Positions 1-8,365 of a DNA stretch of 32,268 nt are shown one piece after another (within the stretch, counting starts at the first letter, position 1; each line of letters starts with the position of its first letter). Origin of the DNA: an uncultured SAR116 cluster alpha proteobacterium. GTDB lineage: Bacteria; Pseudomonadota; Alphaproteobacteria; Puniceispirillales; Marisalimonadaceae. Made by a program: the position numbers and the translations under genes. The stretch spans positions 1-32,268 of the forward strand of contig CACOAO010000018.1 in assembly GCA_902625215.1 (NCBI GenBank), written 5' to 3'. The notes below the pieces were generated by a model, which ran no database searches, was not told where the DNA came from, and saw only the letters and a list, made by a program, of their open reading frames with translations.

Positions 1-19
1 TATTTCAAGTATTAGCAAT

Positions 20-37
20 GGTCACTGCACCATGGAC
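20..37 (+). repeat. Imperfect direct repeat, left copy
   Basis: This 18-bp segment matches 1428-1445 at 15 of 18 positions in the same orientation, sharing the starting GGTCA and the ending CCATGGAC. The two copies bracket the serine-hydrolase gene at 111-1340. They may be remnants of an insertion or recombination site, but the similarity is modest. Confidence 0.35.
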
Positions 38-110
38 CCAGAGTAATTGGCTTTTGTTGTGTTTATTCAATTTTATTTTACATTAGACCAATATTTTATA
101 TAATTTTCAT

Positions 111-1340
111 ATGAGATTAAGGTTATTTTTAATAATTTTTTTTATATTCTTATCAAGTTGCCAAACAACATCGGTGCAACAAAAAATTGTTCAGTTTTCA
201 GAAAAAGCTAGACCGAATGATAAGGCTATTTCAATTTCGTTAGATGGTTATCATTCTAGAATACAAAGATGGAAATCTCAAAATCGGCTTTATGTTGTAG
301 AGCCTAAAGGTAATGCAATTGATTTTAGATATGAGCCGAACGAAAAGAGTCTAATTTTGGAAAAAGAATTATCTGAGGGATATATTCTTAGTTATCTGTT
401 TTATGAAAATGGAGTAATTAAATACAATGGCAAAGCTAAAGATGGTCGTTTTAATAAGAATATAAATGATGAGACACTTTTTTTTACACATTCAACTGGT
501 AAGAGTATCGTATCATATATAGTAGGTCATGCTATTTGTGAAGGTTACATCAGTTCTATTGATGAATTAATAGATTGGCCAATGATGAGCAATACACTTT
601 ATCAAGGTCAGCGACTTCGTGATCTTTTAAATATGAATGCTGGTGACATACATACAGTTCATAAAAGAAGTCAACGTGTTATGGGCTCCAACAAACATCA
701 TCGAGATATGGGACTGGATAAAATTGCTGCTTTACTCGATGGTACCAAGAAAATGGGCGATGCAGTTTTTTATAATAATGTTCTTACTGACATTATAGCG
801 AATTATGTAGTTTTCAAATCTGGTGATAAATATAATGAATTGATGCGTTCAATTTTTCAGGATAAAGTAAAGATTAAATATCGTATTTCTTACGAAAAAC
901 ATCGAAGGACTCCTGTAATTTTAAAGTTTTCTAAATATTGGGGGAAACCTGAAACTCAAGCTTCATATTCATTTCATATGACTAGAACCGATTTTTTAAG
1001 GGTTGCGGTAGCAATGATGAAAGACTACCAAAATCAAACTTGCGTTGGAAAGTATTTAAAAAAAGCTCAAGCTTTAGCATTAACCTGGCCTAAATATCGC
1101 CCTTGGAGGCAGCAAAAAACAAATTTACATTCATACGCTAAAAAATATGGTGCTCAATTTTATTTTGACTTTTTTGGCATGGATAGTCGTAACATTATTG
1201 GTACAATAGGTTACAATAATCAGAACATGCTGATTGATATGGATAATTCACGTATCATTGTAACTAATAGTGCTGCTTCAGGCTGGGATCAAACTGTTTT
1301 CATGATCAATCCTATTAGAGACGGGGTACTTCCTAAATAG
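111..1340 (+). CDS. Beta-lactamase-fold serine hydrolase, predicted lipoprotein
   Basis: This 409-residue protein looks like a class C beta-lactamase-related serine hydrolase (PF00144, relatives include 6-aminohexanoate-dimer hydrolase). It starts with a hydrophobic signal peptide ending in a lipobox (LSSC, Cys17), so it should be an exported lipoprotein. The SxxK motif is at Ser128-Lys131, the tyrosine motif YNN at 221-223, and the family-typical segment RDLLNMNAGD at 170-179. The C-terminal stretch around GYNNQNMLI fits the usual GHGGQ-type region. The ATG at 111 puts the signal peptide in the right place. The substrate cannot be told from sequence; members include esterases, amidases and peptidases. 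It stands alone on the island, flanked by imperfect 18-bp repeats, and is followed by a truncated helicase gene, so it may be cargo inserted into an older element. Confidence 0.8.
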   Translation: MRLRLFLIIFFIFLSSCQTTSVQQKIVQFSEKARPNDKAISISLDGYHSRIQRWKSQNRLYVVEPKGNAIDFRYEPNEKSLILEKELSEGYILSYLFYENGVIKYNGKAKDGRFNKNINDETLFFTHSTGKSIVSYIVGHAICEGYISSIDELIDWPMMSNTLYQGQRLRDLLNMNAGDIHTVHKRSQRVMGSNKHHRDMGLDKIAALLDGTKKMGDAVFYNNVLTDIIANYVVFKSGDKYNELMRSIFQDKVKIKYRISYEKHRRTPVILKFSKYWGKPETQASYSFHMTRTDFLRVAVAMMKDYQNQTCVGKYLKKAQALALTWPKYRPWRQQKTNLHSYAKKYGAQFYFDFFGMDSRNIIGTIGYNNQNMLIDMDNSRIIVTNSAASGWDQTVFMINPIRDGVLPK

Positions 1341-1427
1341 GTGCATTTTAAAAAAAAGTAATTATTTTATAAAACTTTTCAAATAAAATAACACCCCACC
1401 AACTCTACCAACCCATCCTTGAACCCT

Positions 1428-1445
1428 GGTCAGTGTTCCATGGAC
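1428..1445 (+). repeat. Imperfect direct repeat, right copy
   Basis: Right-hand partner of the repeat at 20-37 (15 of 18 identical, same orientation). It lies just before the point where the helicase reading frame loses its homology, which makes it a candidate junction for whatever removed the 5' part of that gene. Confidence 0.35.
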
Positions 1446-1496
1446 TACGATCAATGCGCCGACCTCCCTTAATGATTAACTAAAGTTGATTGGGGA

Positions 1497-2246
1497 ATGC
1501 ATATGATAGCTCCACACCATAAAAATTTTGCAGTAAGTAAAGTTTTAGAGTTAATTTCCTCAATGGCAGATAACGATAGTGCTCGCGGTATTGTTATAAT
1601 TCTAGATACATTAAAGAAGTTTACTGATCTAATGGATAAGCGAACAGCTTCCCAATTTGGAGTTGCAGCTCGTGGTTTTATTTCAGCTGGTGGTACATTG
1701 ATTGCTTTAGCACATACCAACAAGCATGTTGGAGCGGATGGTAAAGCTATTTATTCAGGTACTAGTGATATTGTAGATGACTCAGACTGTTGCTTTGTTA
1801 TTGATAAAATCTCCGAAGATGAAAGTAAAGGTATAACAACACATACAGTCGAATTCAGTAATATAAAGGCACGAGGAGATGTCTCTAGCAAAATTGGATT
1901 TACATATAAAAAAATTTATGGGCAGCAATATATTGATCTTCTTGGTTCAGTAAAATGTCTTGATAAAACAAATTTGGAAGAAATTAAGCAACAATCTATT
2001 ATAAAAGCCGAATTAAATGAAGATGAAGTAATAATTAAGGCAGTTTATAAATTGATTGAAGAGAGCATAGTTACAAAAGATAAAATTATTAAAGGTGTGT
2101 TCGAAATAAGCGGAGAGAGTGTAAGGCGAGTTAAAAAAGTATTAGAGCAAAGAACAGGCAATGTATATGAACTTGGACATAGATGGACACGGCATAAGGA
2201 GGCTCATAATAGACATGTGTATTCAGTTCTACCGACACCCTTATAA
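1497..2246 (+). pseudogene. 5'-truncated RepA/primase-type helicase (RecA-fold ATPase), C-terminal part
   Basis: The 249 residues match the second half of a RecA-fold ATPase of the AAA_25/RepA type found in phage and plasmid primase-helicases. Visible are a Walker B strand (IVIILDTLKKF, residues 32-42, with Asp37), the AAGG-like stretch SAGGTLIALAHTNKH (about 67-81) and the segment GTSDIVDDSD (about 92-101) typical of this group. The C-terminal 60 residues look like a winged-helix tail. No Walker A (GxxxxGKT) is present in this frame. The frame stays open only back to a TGA at 1473-1475, and the other frames upstream show no P-loop either. The gene therefore seems to have lost its N-terminal primase and P-loop parts, and the remaining piece should not hydrolyse ATP. 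It might still bind DNA through its tail. It precedes the repeat region at 2266-2370, where an intact replicase might have acted. Confidence 0.7.
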
Positions 2247-2265
2247 TTAGATATCTATATATCTA

Positions 2266-2355
2266 GAATAACTGTAATAACTAGATCATCTTATTAGATG
2301 ATGATGCAAATTTAACCTGAATGATCATTAGAGATACCAGTTATTACAGTTATTC
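2266..2355. repeat. 17-bp perfect inverted repeat with nested hairpin and palindrome
   Basis: The arms at 2266-2282 and 2339-2355 are exact reverse complements (17 bp, 56-nt spacer). Inside the spacer there is a 7-bp stem with a 4-nt loop (2285-2302) and a 10-bp perfect palindrome (2320-2329). The region is noncoding and lies between the truncated helicase and the HGG gene. This density of symmetry suggests a protein-binding or replication-initiation site. Function is an inference. Confidence 0.7.
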
Positions 2356-2370
2356 AGTTATGCAGTTATT
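2338..2370 (+). repeat. Four tandem iteron-like CAGTTATT units
   Basis: Four consecutive 8-9 bp copies of CAGTTAT(T) start at 2338, 2347, 2355 and 2363. Two more copies lie in reverse orientation at about 2267-2282 as part of the inverted repeat. Short directly repeated units next to a replication-type gene resemble iterons of plasmid or satellite origins, or operator arrays. Copy spacing of 8-9 bp is below one helical turn, which is shorter than classic iterons. Confidence 0.6.
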
Positions 2371-2424
2371 TACCCTATCACTTATGTTCCAAGGGCACCT
2401 GCGTAAAATCAATTTGAGGATTTC

Positions 2425-2718
2425 ATGCAACAAGCAAATACCTTTAAAAATTACATTTGGTTGATGGGAAGACGTATTCGTGCTCATCGATGCCAAGCTC
2501 TATCAAAACGAAGTAAATTGCAGTGTAAGAATGCAGCTCTTAGGGAAAAGCATGTTTGTAGATTTCATGGTGGTAAATCAAAAGGACCATTAACTATTGA
2601 TGGAAAAAAACGATGTGCTGATGTAAAGACTATACATGGAAGAGAAACTAGGGAAAAACGTAAAATAAGATCTAAGAAGTTTATAGAGATGAAATTATTA
2701 GCTTCCTTGTTAAAATGA
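2425..2718 (+). CDS. Small HGG-motif zinc-knuckle protein
   Basis: A 97-residue, strongly basic protein with the pattern Cys23, Cys34, Cys45, His48 followed by GGKSKGP (49-55). It resembles the HGGxSTGP-type small proteins often met in phages, plasmids and integrated elements of Proteobacteria, which carry a cysteine/histidine knuckle and a charged C-terminal tail. The four Cys/His residues probably bind one zinc ion; this is inferred from spacing. A GAGG ribosome site lies about 7 nt before the ATG. The gene sits between the iteron-like repeats and hsdM and points the same way as the restriction operon, but 64 nt separate it from hsdM. Function of the family is not established; nucleic-acid binding is plausible. 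Confidence 0.65.
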   Translation: MQQANTFKNYIWLMGRRIRAHRCQALSKRSKLQCKNAALREKHVCRFHGGKSKGPLTIDGKKRCADVKTIHGRETREKRKIRSKKFIEMKLLASLLK

Positions 2719-2735
2719 TTATAATATTAATCATA
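2717..2735 (+). repeat. 19-bp direct repeat, left flank of RM module
   Basis: This AT-rich 19-mer matches 8366-8384 at 18 of 19 positions in the same orientation. The two copies enclose hsdM-hsdS-hsdR and the zinc-ribbon gene. Low complexity means chance similarity cannot be excluded. Confidence 0.35.
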
Positions 2736-2782
2736 TCATAAGTGGTGGTAATAAAACACTTGATGATTAAGGAATAACTATA

Positions 2783-4240
2783 ATGTATGAAGCTGCCTTT
2801 AGAAATATAGACAATGCCCTTCGTAAAGACGATGGATGTGCAACCGAGTTAGACTACACAGAGCAAACATCCTGGATATTGTTTCTGAAGTACTTGAACG
2901 ACTTTGACATAGAAAGAGAAAAGTCATCACAGCTTAATAACCAAAGCCATAGCTTTATCCTTCAAGAGGAGTATACGTGGAATGTATGGGCTGTTCCTAA
3001 AAAAGCAGACGGAACCGTTGACCATAATAAGGGGTTAACAGGTGACGACCTATTAGACTTTGTAAATACAAAGCTATTCCCTCACTTAAAATCCTTTAAG
3101 TTAAGCGCTGATAATGCCAACACACTTGAGTATAAAATAGGTGAGATATTCAGTGAGATTAAAAACAGGTTTGAAAGTGGATACATATTAAGAGATGTTT
3201 TACTTAGTGTTGACGAGCTAGAGTTTCTTAGTAGTGAAAACCAGTTTGAGTTAAGCAGCCTATATGAAGATAAGATTAAGAACATGGGTAACTCAGGTAG
3301 AAACGGAGGCGAGTACTACACACCTCGTCCACTTATTAAGTCTATTGTTAAGGTTGTAAACCCAGTTATTGGTGAAACAGTATACGACGGAGCCGTTGGA
3401 AGCGCAGGCTTCTTATGTGAGGCATATTCACACATTAAAAACAGTAAGGAATTAACCGTCACTGAGTTTGAACAGCTTCAGTCTAAAACGCTTTATGGTA
3501 AAGAAAAGAAGTCACTAGCCTATGTCATCGGCATAATGAACATGATCCTCCACGGAGTTCAGTCTCCAAACCTAGTTAGATCAAACACACTAAATGAAAA
3601 CATCATTAACATCCAAGATAGAGACAGACATGACGTTGTATTAGCCAATCCTCCATTTGGAGGTCAGACAGAAAGATCAGAGGTTCAAAACAACTTCCCG
3701 ATTAAAACCGGTGAAACCGCATACATGTTTCTTCAGCACTTTATCAAGATACTTAAAAAGGGTGGCAGGTGTGGCATTGTCATAAAGAACACCTTTTTAA
3801 GCAACGCAGATAACGCAAGTGTTGCCTTGAGAAAACAACTCCTCGAGGACTGTAACCTCTTTGCTGTTCTAGACTTGCCAGGCGGTGCGTTTCTTGGTGC
3901 CGGAGTAAAGACTGTTGTGCTATTCTTTGAAAAGGGTAAGCCAACAGAAAACATTTGGTATTACCAGTTAGACCCTGGAAGAAACATGGGTAAGACTAAC
4001 CCTCTTAATGAGAAAGATTTGTCTGAGTTCTTAGAGTTGATTAAGACGAATGAGGACAGTGAAAAAAGCTGGAGCGTTAATCTTCAAGATATAAATAAAG
4101 AGACTTGGGATTTGACAGTTAACAATCCAAACAAAGTCGAAGAAGTAGATAATAGAACGCCTCAGGAGATAATAACAGAGATTGAAGAACTAGATACTCA
4201 AGCCTCTGAAGCATTGCGGGCGATTAAGGAGTTGCTGTAA
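2783..4240 (+). CDS. hsdM: Type I restriction-modification methyltransferase subunit HsdM
   Basis: HsdM (485 residues) methylates adenine N6 in the recognition site and forms the M2S and R2M2S complexes with HsdS and HsdR. Residues 1-160 form the N-terminal helical HsdM_N domain. The SAM-binding motif I DGAVGSAGF is at 202-210, and the catalytic NPPF motif IV at 289-292. GGEYYTPRPL at 175-184 is the typical lead-in to the methyltransferase domain. Length is normal for the family and no key residue is missing. The stop codon TAA shares its last base with the ATG of hsdS at 4240, which indicates translational coupling. Codon choice here (more C- and G-ending codons) differs visibly from the AT-rich genes right of 9000, consistent with recent acquisition. 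Confidence 0.93.
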   Translation: MYEAAFRNIDNALRKDDGCATELDYTEQTSWILFLKYLNDFDIEREKSSQLNNQSHSFILQEEYTWNVWAVPKKADGTVDHNKGLTGDDLLDFVNTKLFPHLKSFKLSADNANTLEYKIGEIFSEIKNRFESGYILRDVLLSVDELEFLSSENQFELSSLYEDKIKNMGNSGRNGGEYYTPRPLIKSIVKVVNPVIGETVYDGAVGSAGFLCEAYSHIKNSKELTVTEFEQLQSKTLYGKEKKSLAYVIGIMNMILHGVQSPNLVRSNTLNENIINIQDRDRHDVVLANPPFGGQTERSEVQNNFPIKTGETAYMFLQHFIKILKKGGRCGIVIKNTFLSNADNASVALRKQLLEDCNLFAVLDLPGGAFLGAGVKTVVLFFEKGKPTENIWYYQLDPGRNMGKTNPLNEKDLSEFLELIKTNEDSEKSWSVNLQDINKETWDLTVNNPNKVEEVDNRTPQEIITEIEELDTQASEALRAIKELL

Positions 4241-5413
4241 TGTGGCAGATTTTAAAGCTTTCAGACGTTTGCTCTATAAACAATGGTGGAACGCCTAATT
4301 CTAAAGAAAAGTCGTACTGGGGGGGGCGAAGTAGAGTGGCTAACACCTAAGGATATGGGCAGGCTTGAAGGGAGATACGTTTCAAAAACAGAAAGACAAA
4401 TAACAGAACAGGGTTTGGAAAATTGTTCAGCCAAGTTAGTATCTGAGAACTCAGTAATAATATCTTGTCGTGCGCCCATTGGGCATGTGGCAATCAACGA
4501 AGTTCCCATGTCATTTAATCAAGGTTGTAAGGGATTGATACCAAATGAAAAAATCACAACTGAATTTCTCTATTATTTTTTAGTTTCATCCAAAAAATTA
4601 CTAAACGAGTTAGGAACAGGTACCACATTCAAAGAAATATCAGCAAAAACTTTATCCAATGTTTCAATACATATCCCACCTCTCGCAGAACAGCAAAGAA
4701 TCGTAGCTAAACTTGATGCCGCCTTTGCTAAGATTGATAAGGCTATGGAAATAACTCAAAAATCTCTTGCAAGCGCTGAAAACATTTTTACATCATATCA
4801 ACGGAATCTTTTTGATAAAATCGCCTCAAACGCAGAATTTAAAAAAATGGGTGAATATTATGACGTAAGAGATGGAACACACGATAGCCCTAAATACGTT
4901 GAAGAAGGTTACCCTCTTGTCACGTCAAAAAACCTTAAATCAGGTAAGTTAGATTTAACAAATGTAAAATTTATTAGCGAAACTGATTATAACCAAATCT
5001 GCCAGCGAAGTGCAGTCGATGTTGGCGACATTTTAATGGCAATGATAGGAACAATTGGCAATCCCATTGTAATTTATGAACCACCTGAATTTGCAATAAA
5101 AAATGTTGCATTATTCAAAATTAATCCAAATTTCCACTCAAGTGAGTTTTTAAAATTTTATCTACTCAATTCAACGAAAAAGTTATTAACTGATGCGAAT
5201 GGTACAACGCAAAAATTTGTGAGCTTAGGGTACTTAAGAGCAATGGAAGTTCCTGTTTTACCTCTGGCAAAGCAAAAAGAATTTGCGGAAGATTTATATA
5301 ACGTTGGGCAAGCCGTAGATAACAGGAAAAATGCACTCTCACTGAAAAATAAAGAACTCATAAATCTCAAATCAGCCATTCTCGCACAAGAACTACGAAG
5401 CGAGGCAGCATGA
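4240..5413 (+). CDS. hsdS: Type I RM specificity subunit HsdS, frame interrupted at a poly-G tract
   Basis: HsdS selects the DNA target of the Type I complex. The natural start is the ATG at 4240, overlapping the hsdM stop: it reads MWQILKLSDVCSINNGG, a standard HsdS opening. In the sequence as given this frame meets eight G (4319-4326), then ends at a TAA at 4348-4350 after 36 residues. One G fewer joins it exactly to the long downstream frame (YWGG-EVEWLTPKDM), giving a canonical 390-residue protein. That protein has a first target-recognition domain at about 1-145, a central conserved region PLAEQQRI (147-154) with its coiled coil, a second recognition domain at about 195-340, and a distal conserved region PLAKQKEF (341-348). 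The downstream ATG at 4283 opens the long frame but replaces the conserved N-terminus with unrelated residues. The end overlaps hsdR by four bases (ATGA). Either phase variation or a sequencing slip explains the break. Confidence 0.9.
4319..4326 (+). repeat. Poly-G tract (8 G) in 5' part of hsdS
   Basis: Eight consecutive G sit within the first 30 codons of hsdS, in otherwise AT-rich DNA. The tract length puts hsdS out of frame, and seven or ten G would put it in frame. Homopolymeric G tracts near the 5' end of surface or restriction genes are classic slipped-strand switches in other bacteria. Confidence 0.85.
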
Positions 5414-7698
5414 ACGAAGCTGATACCCGTGCAGAGTTAATAGATCCTATGCTACAATCTGCAGATTGGAGGAGTGGTGGTGATATACGTGTTTACAGAG
5501 AGCATTTGATAAATGCAGGTGAAATCACAATAAGCGGTAAACGTAAAAAACAGCTTAAAGCAGATTATATCCTTAGTTATAGAAACAGAAAACTAGCCGT
5601 CATTGAAGCTAAAAGCAATGAACTGGAAGTAGGTGAAGGTATTGCCCAGGCAAAGTTATATGCTGGAAAGCTTAACCTTCAAACGAGTTATTCAACTAAT
5701 GGCAGAGAGATATATCAGATATGTCATAAGACTGGTGAAGAGGGTTTAGTAGATAAATTCCTAACACCTGATGAGCTCTGGAGTAAGACCTTTGATACCT
5801 CAAACGAATGGCGAGACAAGTTTAGCTCGGTTCCCTTTGAGGATATAGGTGGAACCAAGATACCAAGGTACTTTGGTGAAATAGCAGTTAACAATGTCAT
5901 GGATGCCATAGCCGATAATAAAAAGAGGGTTTTACTTACTCTTGCTACAGGAACAGGTAAAACCTTTATAGCCTTTCAGATTGCCTGGAAGTTGTTTAAG
6001 TCGAAGTGGAATGTACAACTCGATGGCAAAAGGTCACCACGTATATTGTTCCTTGCCGACAGAAACGTCCTTGCTGATCAAGCCATCCAAGAGTTCAGTC
6101 CTTTCCAAGACAATGCATTAGTTAGGATAAACCCCAATCAGATAAGTAAAACAGGTAAGGTTCCTATGAATGGGGCTGTGTTTTTCACAATATATCAGAC
6201 TTTTATGACTGGTCCTGAGGAAAGTCCATACTTTGGTCAGTACGACGAAGACTTCTTTGACCTAGTTATCATTGATGAGTGTCACAGGGGTGGTGCAAAC
6301 GATGAGAGCTCATGGCGAGATATCCTTAATCACTTTAAGAGTGCTGTCCACCTTGGTTTAACAGCTACGCCAAAAAGAAATGTCAACGTAGATACTTATA
6401 AGTACTTTGGTGAACCTGTATATATCTACAGCCTTAAACAAGGCATACAAGACGGTTTCCTAACCCCGTTTAAAGTAAACCGGTTTCAATCTTCATTAGA
6501 TGAATACACCTTTAGCGAAGAGGATAAAGTAACCGCAGGTGAAGTGCTCAAAGGCAAGAAGTATACACAGGATGAGTTTAATAGGACTATTGTGATTGTT
6601 GCTCGTGAGAGGGCTTTAGTCAGGGAGTTGCTCGACAATATTAACCAGTCTGAAAAGACTTTAGTCTTCTGCGTTGATCAAGAGCATGCAGCATTAGTAA
6701 GAGACTTAATTAATCAGGAAAAGACAAGCACCCACCCTGATTATTGCGTTAGGGTAACGGCGAATGACCATCAAATTGGTGACGACTACCTAAATCTATT
6801 TAAGGACAATGAAAGAGACATACCAACGATCTTAACGACTAGCCGTAAGCTTACTACGGGAGTTGATGCCTTGAACGTAAGGAACATTGTTTTATTCAGA
6901 CCTATAAACAACATGATTGAGTTTAAGCAGATTATTGGTCGTGGAACTCGTCTCTATGAGGGTAAAAACTATTTTACTATCCATGACTTTGTAGATGCCT
7001 ATCACATGTTTAAAGACGATGGGTGGGATGGTGAACCTGTAGACCCTCCTCCTCCTAGGCCACCAGGTCCTCCTAGGCCACCACGTCCTCCAGTCAACCC
7101 TAAAACACCAAAGGTTAGGATAAAGCTTGGAGACGGTAAGGAACGTGAGATCGTTATCATGAAAGAGACTTACTTTTATCTTGATGGCAACCCAGTTACT
7201 GTTGAGCAGTTCATAAGTAAACTCTTTGACACTTTAAAGCTACCTGAGTTTATGAAGAGTGAGGAAGAGTTAAGAAAGCTATGGTCTAATCCAACGACAA
7301 GAGCCGAGCTTCTAAAGAACTTAGATGGTCATGGGTTTTCAAAAGAAGACTTAACTCAGCTAAAGTCAGTCATAGACGCAAATGACAGTGATCTTTTTGA
7401 CGTTCTGCAATATGTGAGTTTTGCCAATCCTGTAATAACTAGAGAGGAGAGAGTTTCTTCAGCTAGTTCAAACATTCACAATTTTGTTAATGATAAACAA
7501 AAAGACTTTATAGATTTTATTCTACGTAACTATATTAAAGACGGTGAAGATGAGCTTGAATTATCTAAGTTGCCAACAGCTATTAATCTTAAGTTTGGAA
7601 GCATAAGTGGAGCTGAAAGAAACTTAGGAACTATTAAAGAAATCCAAAAACTATTTATAGAATTTCAAAAGTACTTGTATATTAACAAAGTTGCTTAA
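5410..7698 (+). CDS. hsdR: Type I restriction endonuclease subunit HsdR
   Basis: HsdR (762 residues) is the motor and nuclease of the Type I complex; it translocates and cuts unmethylated DNA. The nuclease core is near the N-terminus (Asp52, then Glu66-x-Lys68 in VIEAK). The SF2 helicase follows: Walker A ATGTGKT at 179-185, DECH box at 289-292, motif III TAT at 318-320 and motif VI QIIGRGTR at 507-514. After a proline-rich linker (546-561) comes the EcoEI_R-type C-terminal domain that binds the methylase. Length fits the EcoEI-like HsdR group. The start overlaps the hsdS stop in ATGA, so the three genes form one coupled operon. All catalytic motifs are intact, so restriction would be limited only by whether a functional HsdS is made. 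Confidence 0.93.
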   Translation: MNEADTRAELIDPMLQSADWRSGGDIRVYREHLINAGEITISGKRKKQLKADYILSYRNRKLAVIEAKSNELEVGEGIAQAKLYAGKLNLQTSYSTNGREIYQICHKTGEEGLVDKFLTPDELWSKTFDTSNEWRDKFSSVPFEDIGGTKIPRYFGEIAVNNVMDAIADNKKRVLLTLATGTGKTFIAFQIAWKLFKSKWNVQLDGKRSPRILFLADRNVLADQAIQEFSPFQDNALVRINPNQISKTGKVPMNGAVFFTIYQTFMTGPEESPYFGQYDEDFFDLVIIDECHRGGANDESSWRDILNHFKSAVHLGLTATPKRNVNVDTYKYFGEPVYIYSLKQGIQDGFLTPFKVNRFQSSLDEYTFSEEDKVTAGEVLKGKKYTQDEFNRTIVIVARERALVRELLDNINQSEKTLVFCVDQEHAALVRDLINQEKTSTHPDYCVRVTANDHQIGDDYLNLFKDNERDIPTILTTSRKLTTGVDALNVRNIVLFRPINNMIEFKQIIGRGTRLYEGKNYFTIHDFVDAYHMFKDDGWDGEPVDPPPPRPPGPPRPPRPPVNPKTPKVRIKLGDGKEREIVIMKETYFYLDGNPVTVEQFISKLFDTLKLPEFMKSEEELRKLWSNPTTRAELLKNLDGHGFSKEDLTQLKSVIDANDSDLFDVLQYVSFANPVITREERVSSASSNIHNFVNDKQKDFIDFILRNYIKDGEDELELSKLPTAINLKFGSISGAERNLGTIKEIQKLFIEFQKYLYINKVA
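7051..7086 (+). repeat. 18-bp in-frame tandem repeat coding for the HsdR proline linker
   Basis: Two adjacent 18-bp units (7051-7068 and 7069-7086) are identical at 17 of 18 positions. Each encodes six residues of the PPRPPG/PPRPPR type, starting exactly at codon 548 of hsdR. Gain or loss of a unit keeps the frame and would only change the linker between helicase and C-terminal domain. Confidence 0.8.
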
Positions 7699-7718
7699 TT
7701 ATTAAAATGTAAATTTAA

Positions 7719-8327
7719 TCACTTATAAAAATTCCAACCGGTAAACTCATTCATACATTCTAAAAAATTATTAAAGAATTTCACATCTTCGGGATAACTA
7801 TTGTATCCACGAATTTTTCTTTTCCTTTTTCCTTTTCTTTTTATTTTTAATTCCCAACCAAAACCGTCAAGTATATCATTATTAGCGTATTCTTTTTTCC
7901 ATGACCAAACATCAAACTTATCTATCTTTTTCCAAAAAATTTTTGTTTCTTTGTCATTTGGTATCCGCAAATATGAAATACTATCAATTTGTTCTAAGGT
8001 AATAAAACCACTCTCATAAACTATTTTAGGTGGTGGTGGTCCTGGATAAGCTTCATATAAAAACTCAAAAAAGTTCTCTTCTTCTTCATATTCATACCAT
8101 TCATGTTTACAGTCCTTACATTGAAACAAATAGGTTTTTGTGTTTGCCAATGGTTGAACGCAACCCATAATTTCAACAGCCACTCCAAAACTTTCAAGTT
8201 CTTTAAGTGCATCAACAGCTGGCATTCCATAAAATTTATAAGAAATATTACTCTTATGACATTTCGAACAGCTATATCGTGGGCTAGTATCTTTACTCAA
8301 TTTCAACCTATTTTGTGATAAAACCAT
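7719..8327 (-). CDS. Zinc-ribbon protein of unknown function, island cargo
   Basis: A 202-residue protein I do not recognise. The N-terminal half carries two CxxC pairs (Cys20/Cys23 and Cys70/Cys73) about 46 residues apart, which probably form one zinc ribbon. An acidic stretch (EYEEEEN) and a short proline run follow. The C-terminal part (about 115-202) is rich in Trp, Phe and Tyr and has DGFGWELKIKRKGKRKRK, then GYNSYPEDVKFFNNFL, resembling small domains of uncharacterised bacterial proteins. The gene converges on hsdR with 20 nt between the two stops. It has no clear Shine-Dalgarno before its ATG. Its place beside a Type I RM operon on an island makes a defence or immunity role possible, but nothing in the protein proves it. 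Confidence 0.55.
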   Translation of the reverse strand: MVLSQNRLKLSKDTSPRYSCSKCHKSNISYKFYGMPAVDALKELESFGVAVEIMGCVQPLANTKTYLFQCKDCKHEWYEYEEEENFFEFLYEAYPGPPPPKIVYESGFITLEQIDSISYLRIPNDKETKIFWKKIDKFDVWSWKKEYANNDILDGFGWELKIKRKGKRKRKIRGYNSYPEDVKFFNNFLECMNEFTGWNFYK

Positions 8328-8365
8328 ATTTCAATAAGTATCCCATGACAAAAAATTTCTGCCAA

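Noticed and set aside
4283-4318. ATG at 4283 as the true hsdS start
   Set aside because: It gives an unrelated N-terminus (MVERLILKKSRT). The frame from 4240 encodes the conserved HsdS opening and overlaps the hsdM stop, so the frame break at the G run is the better reading.
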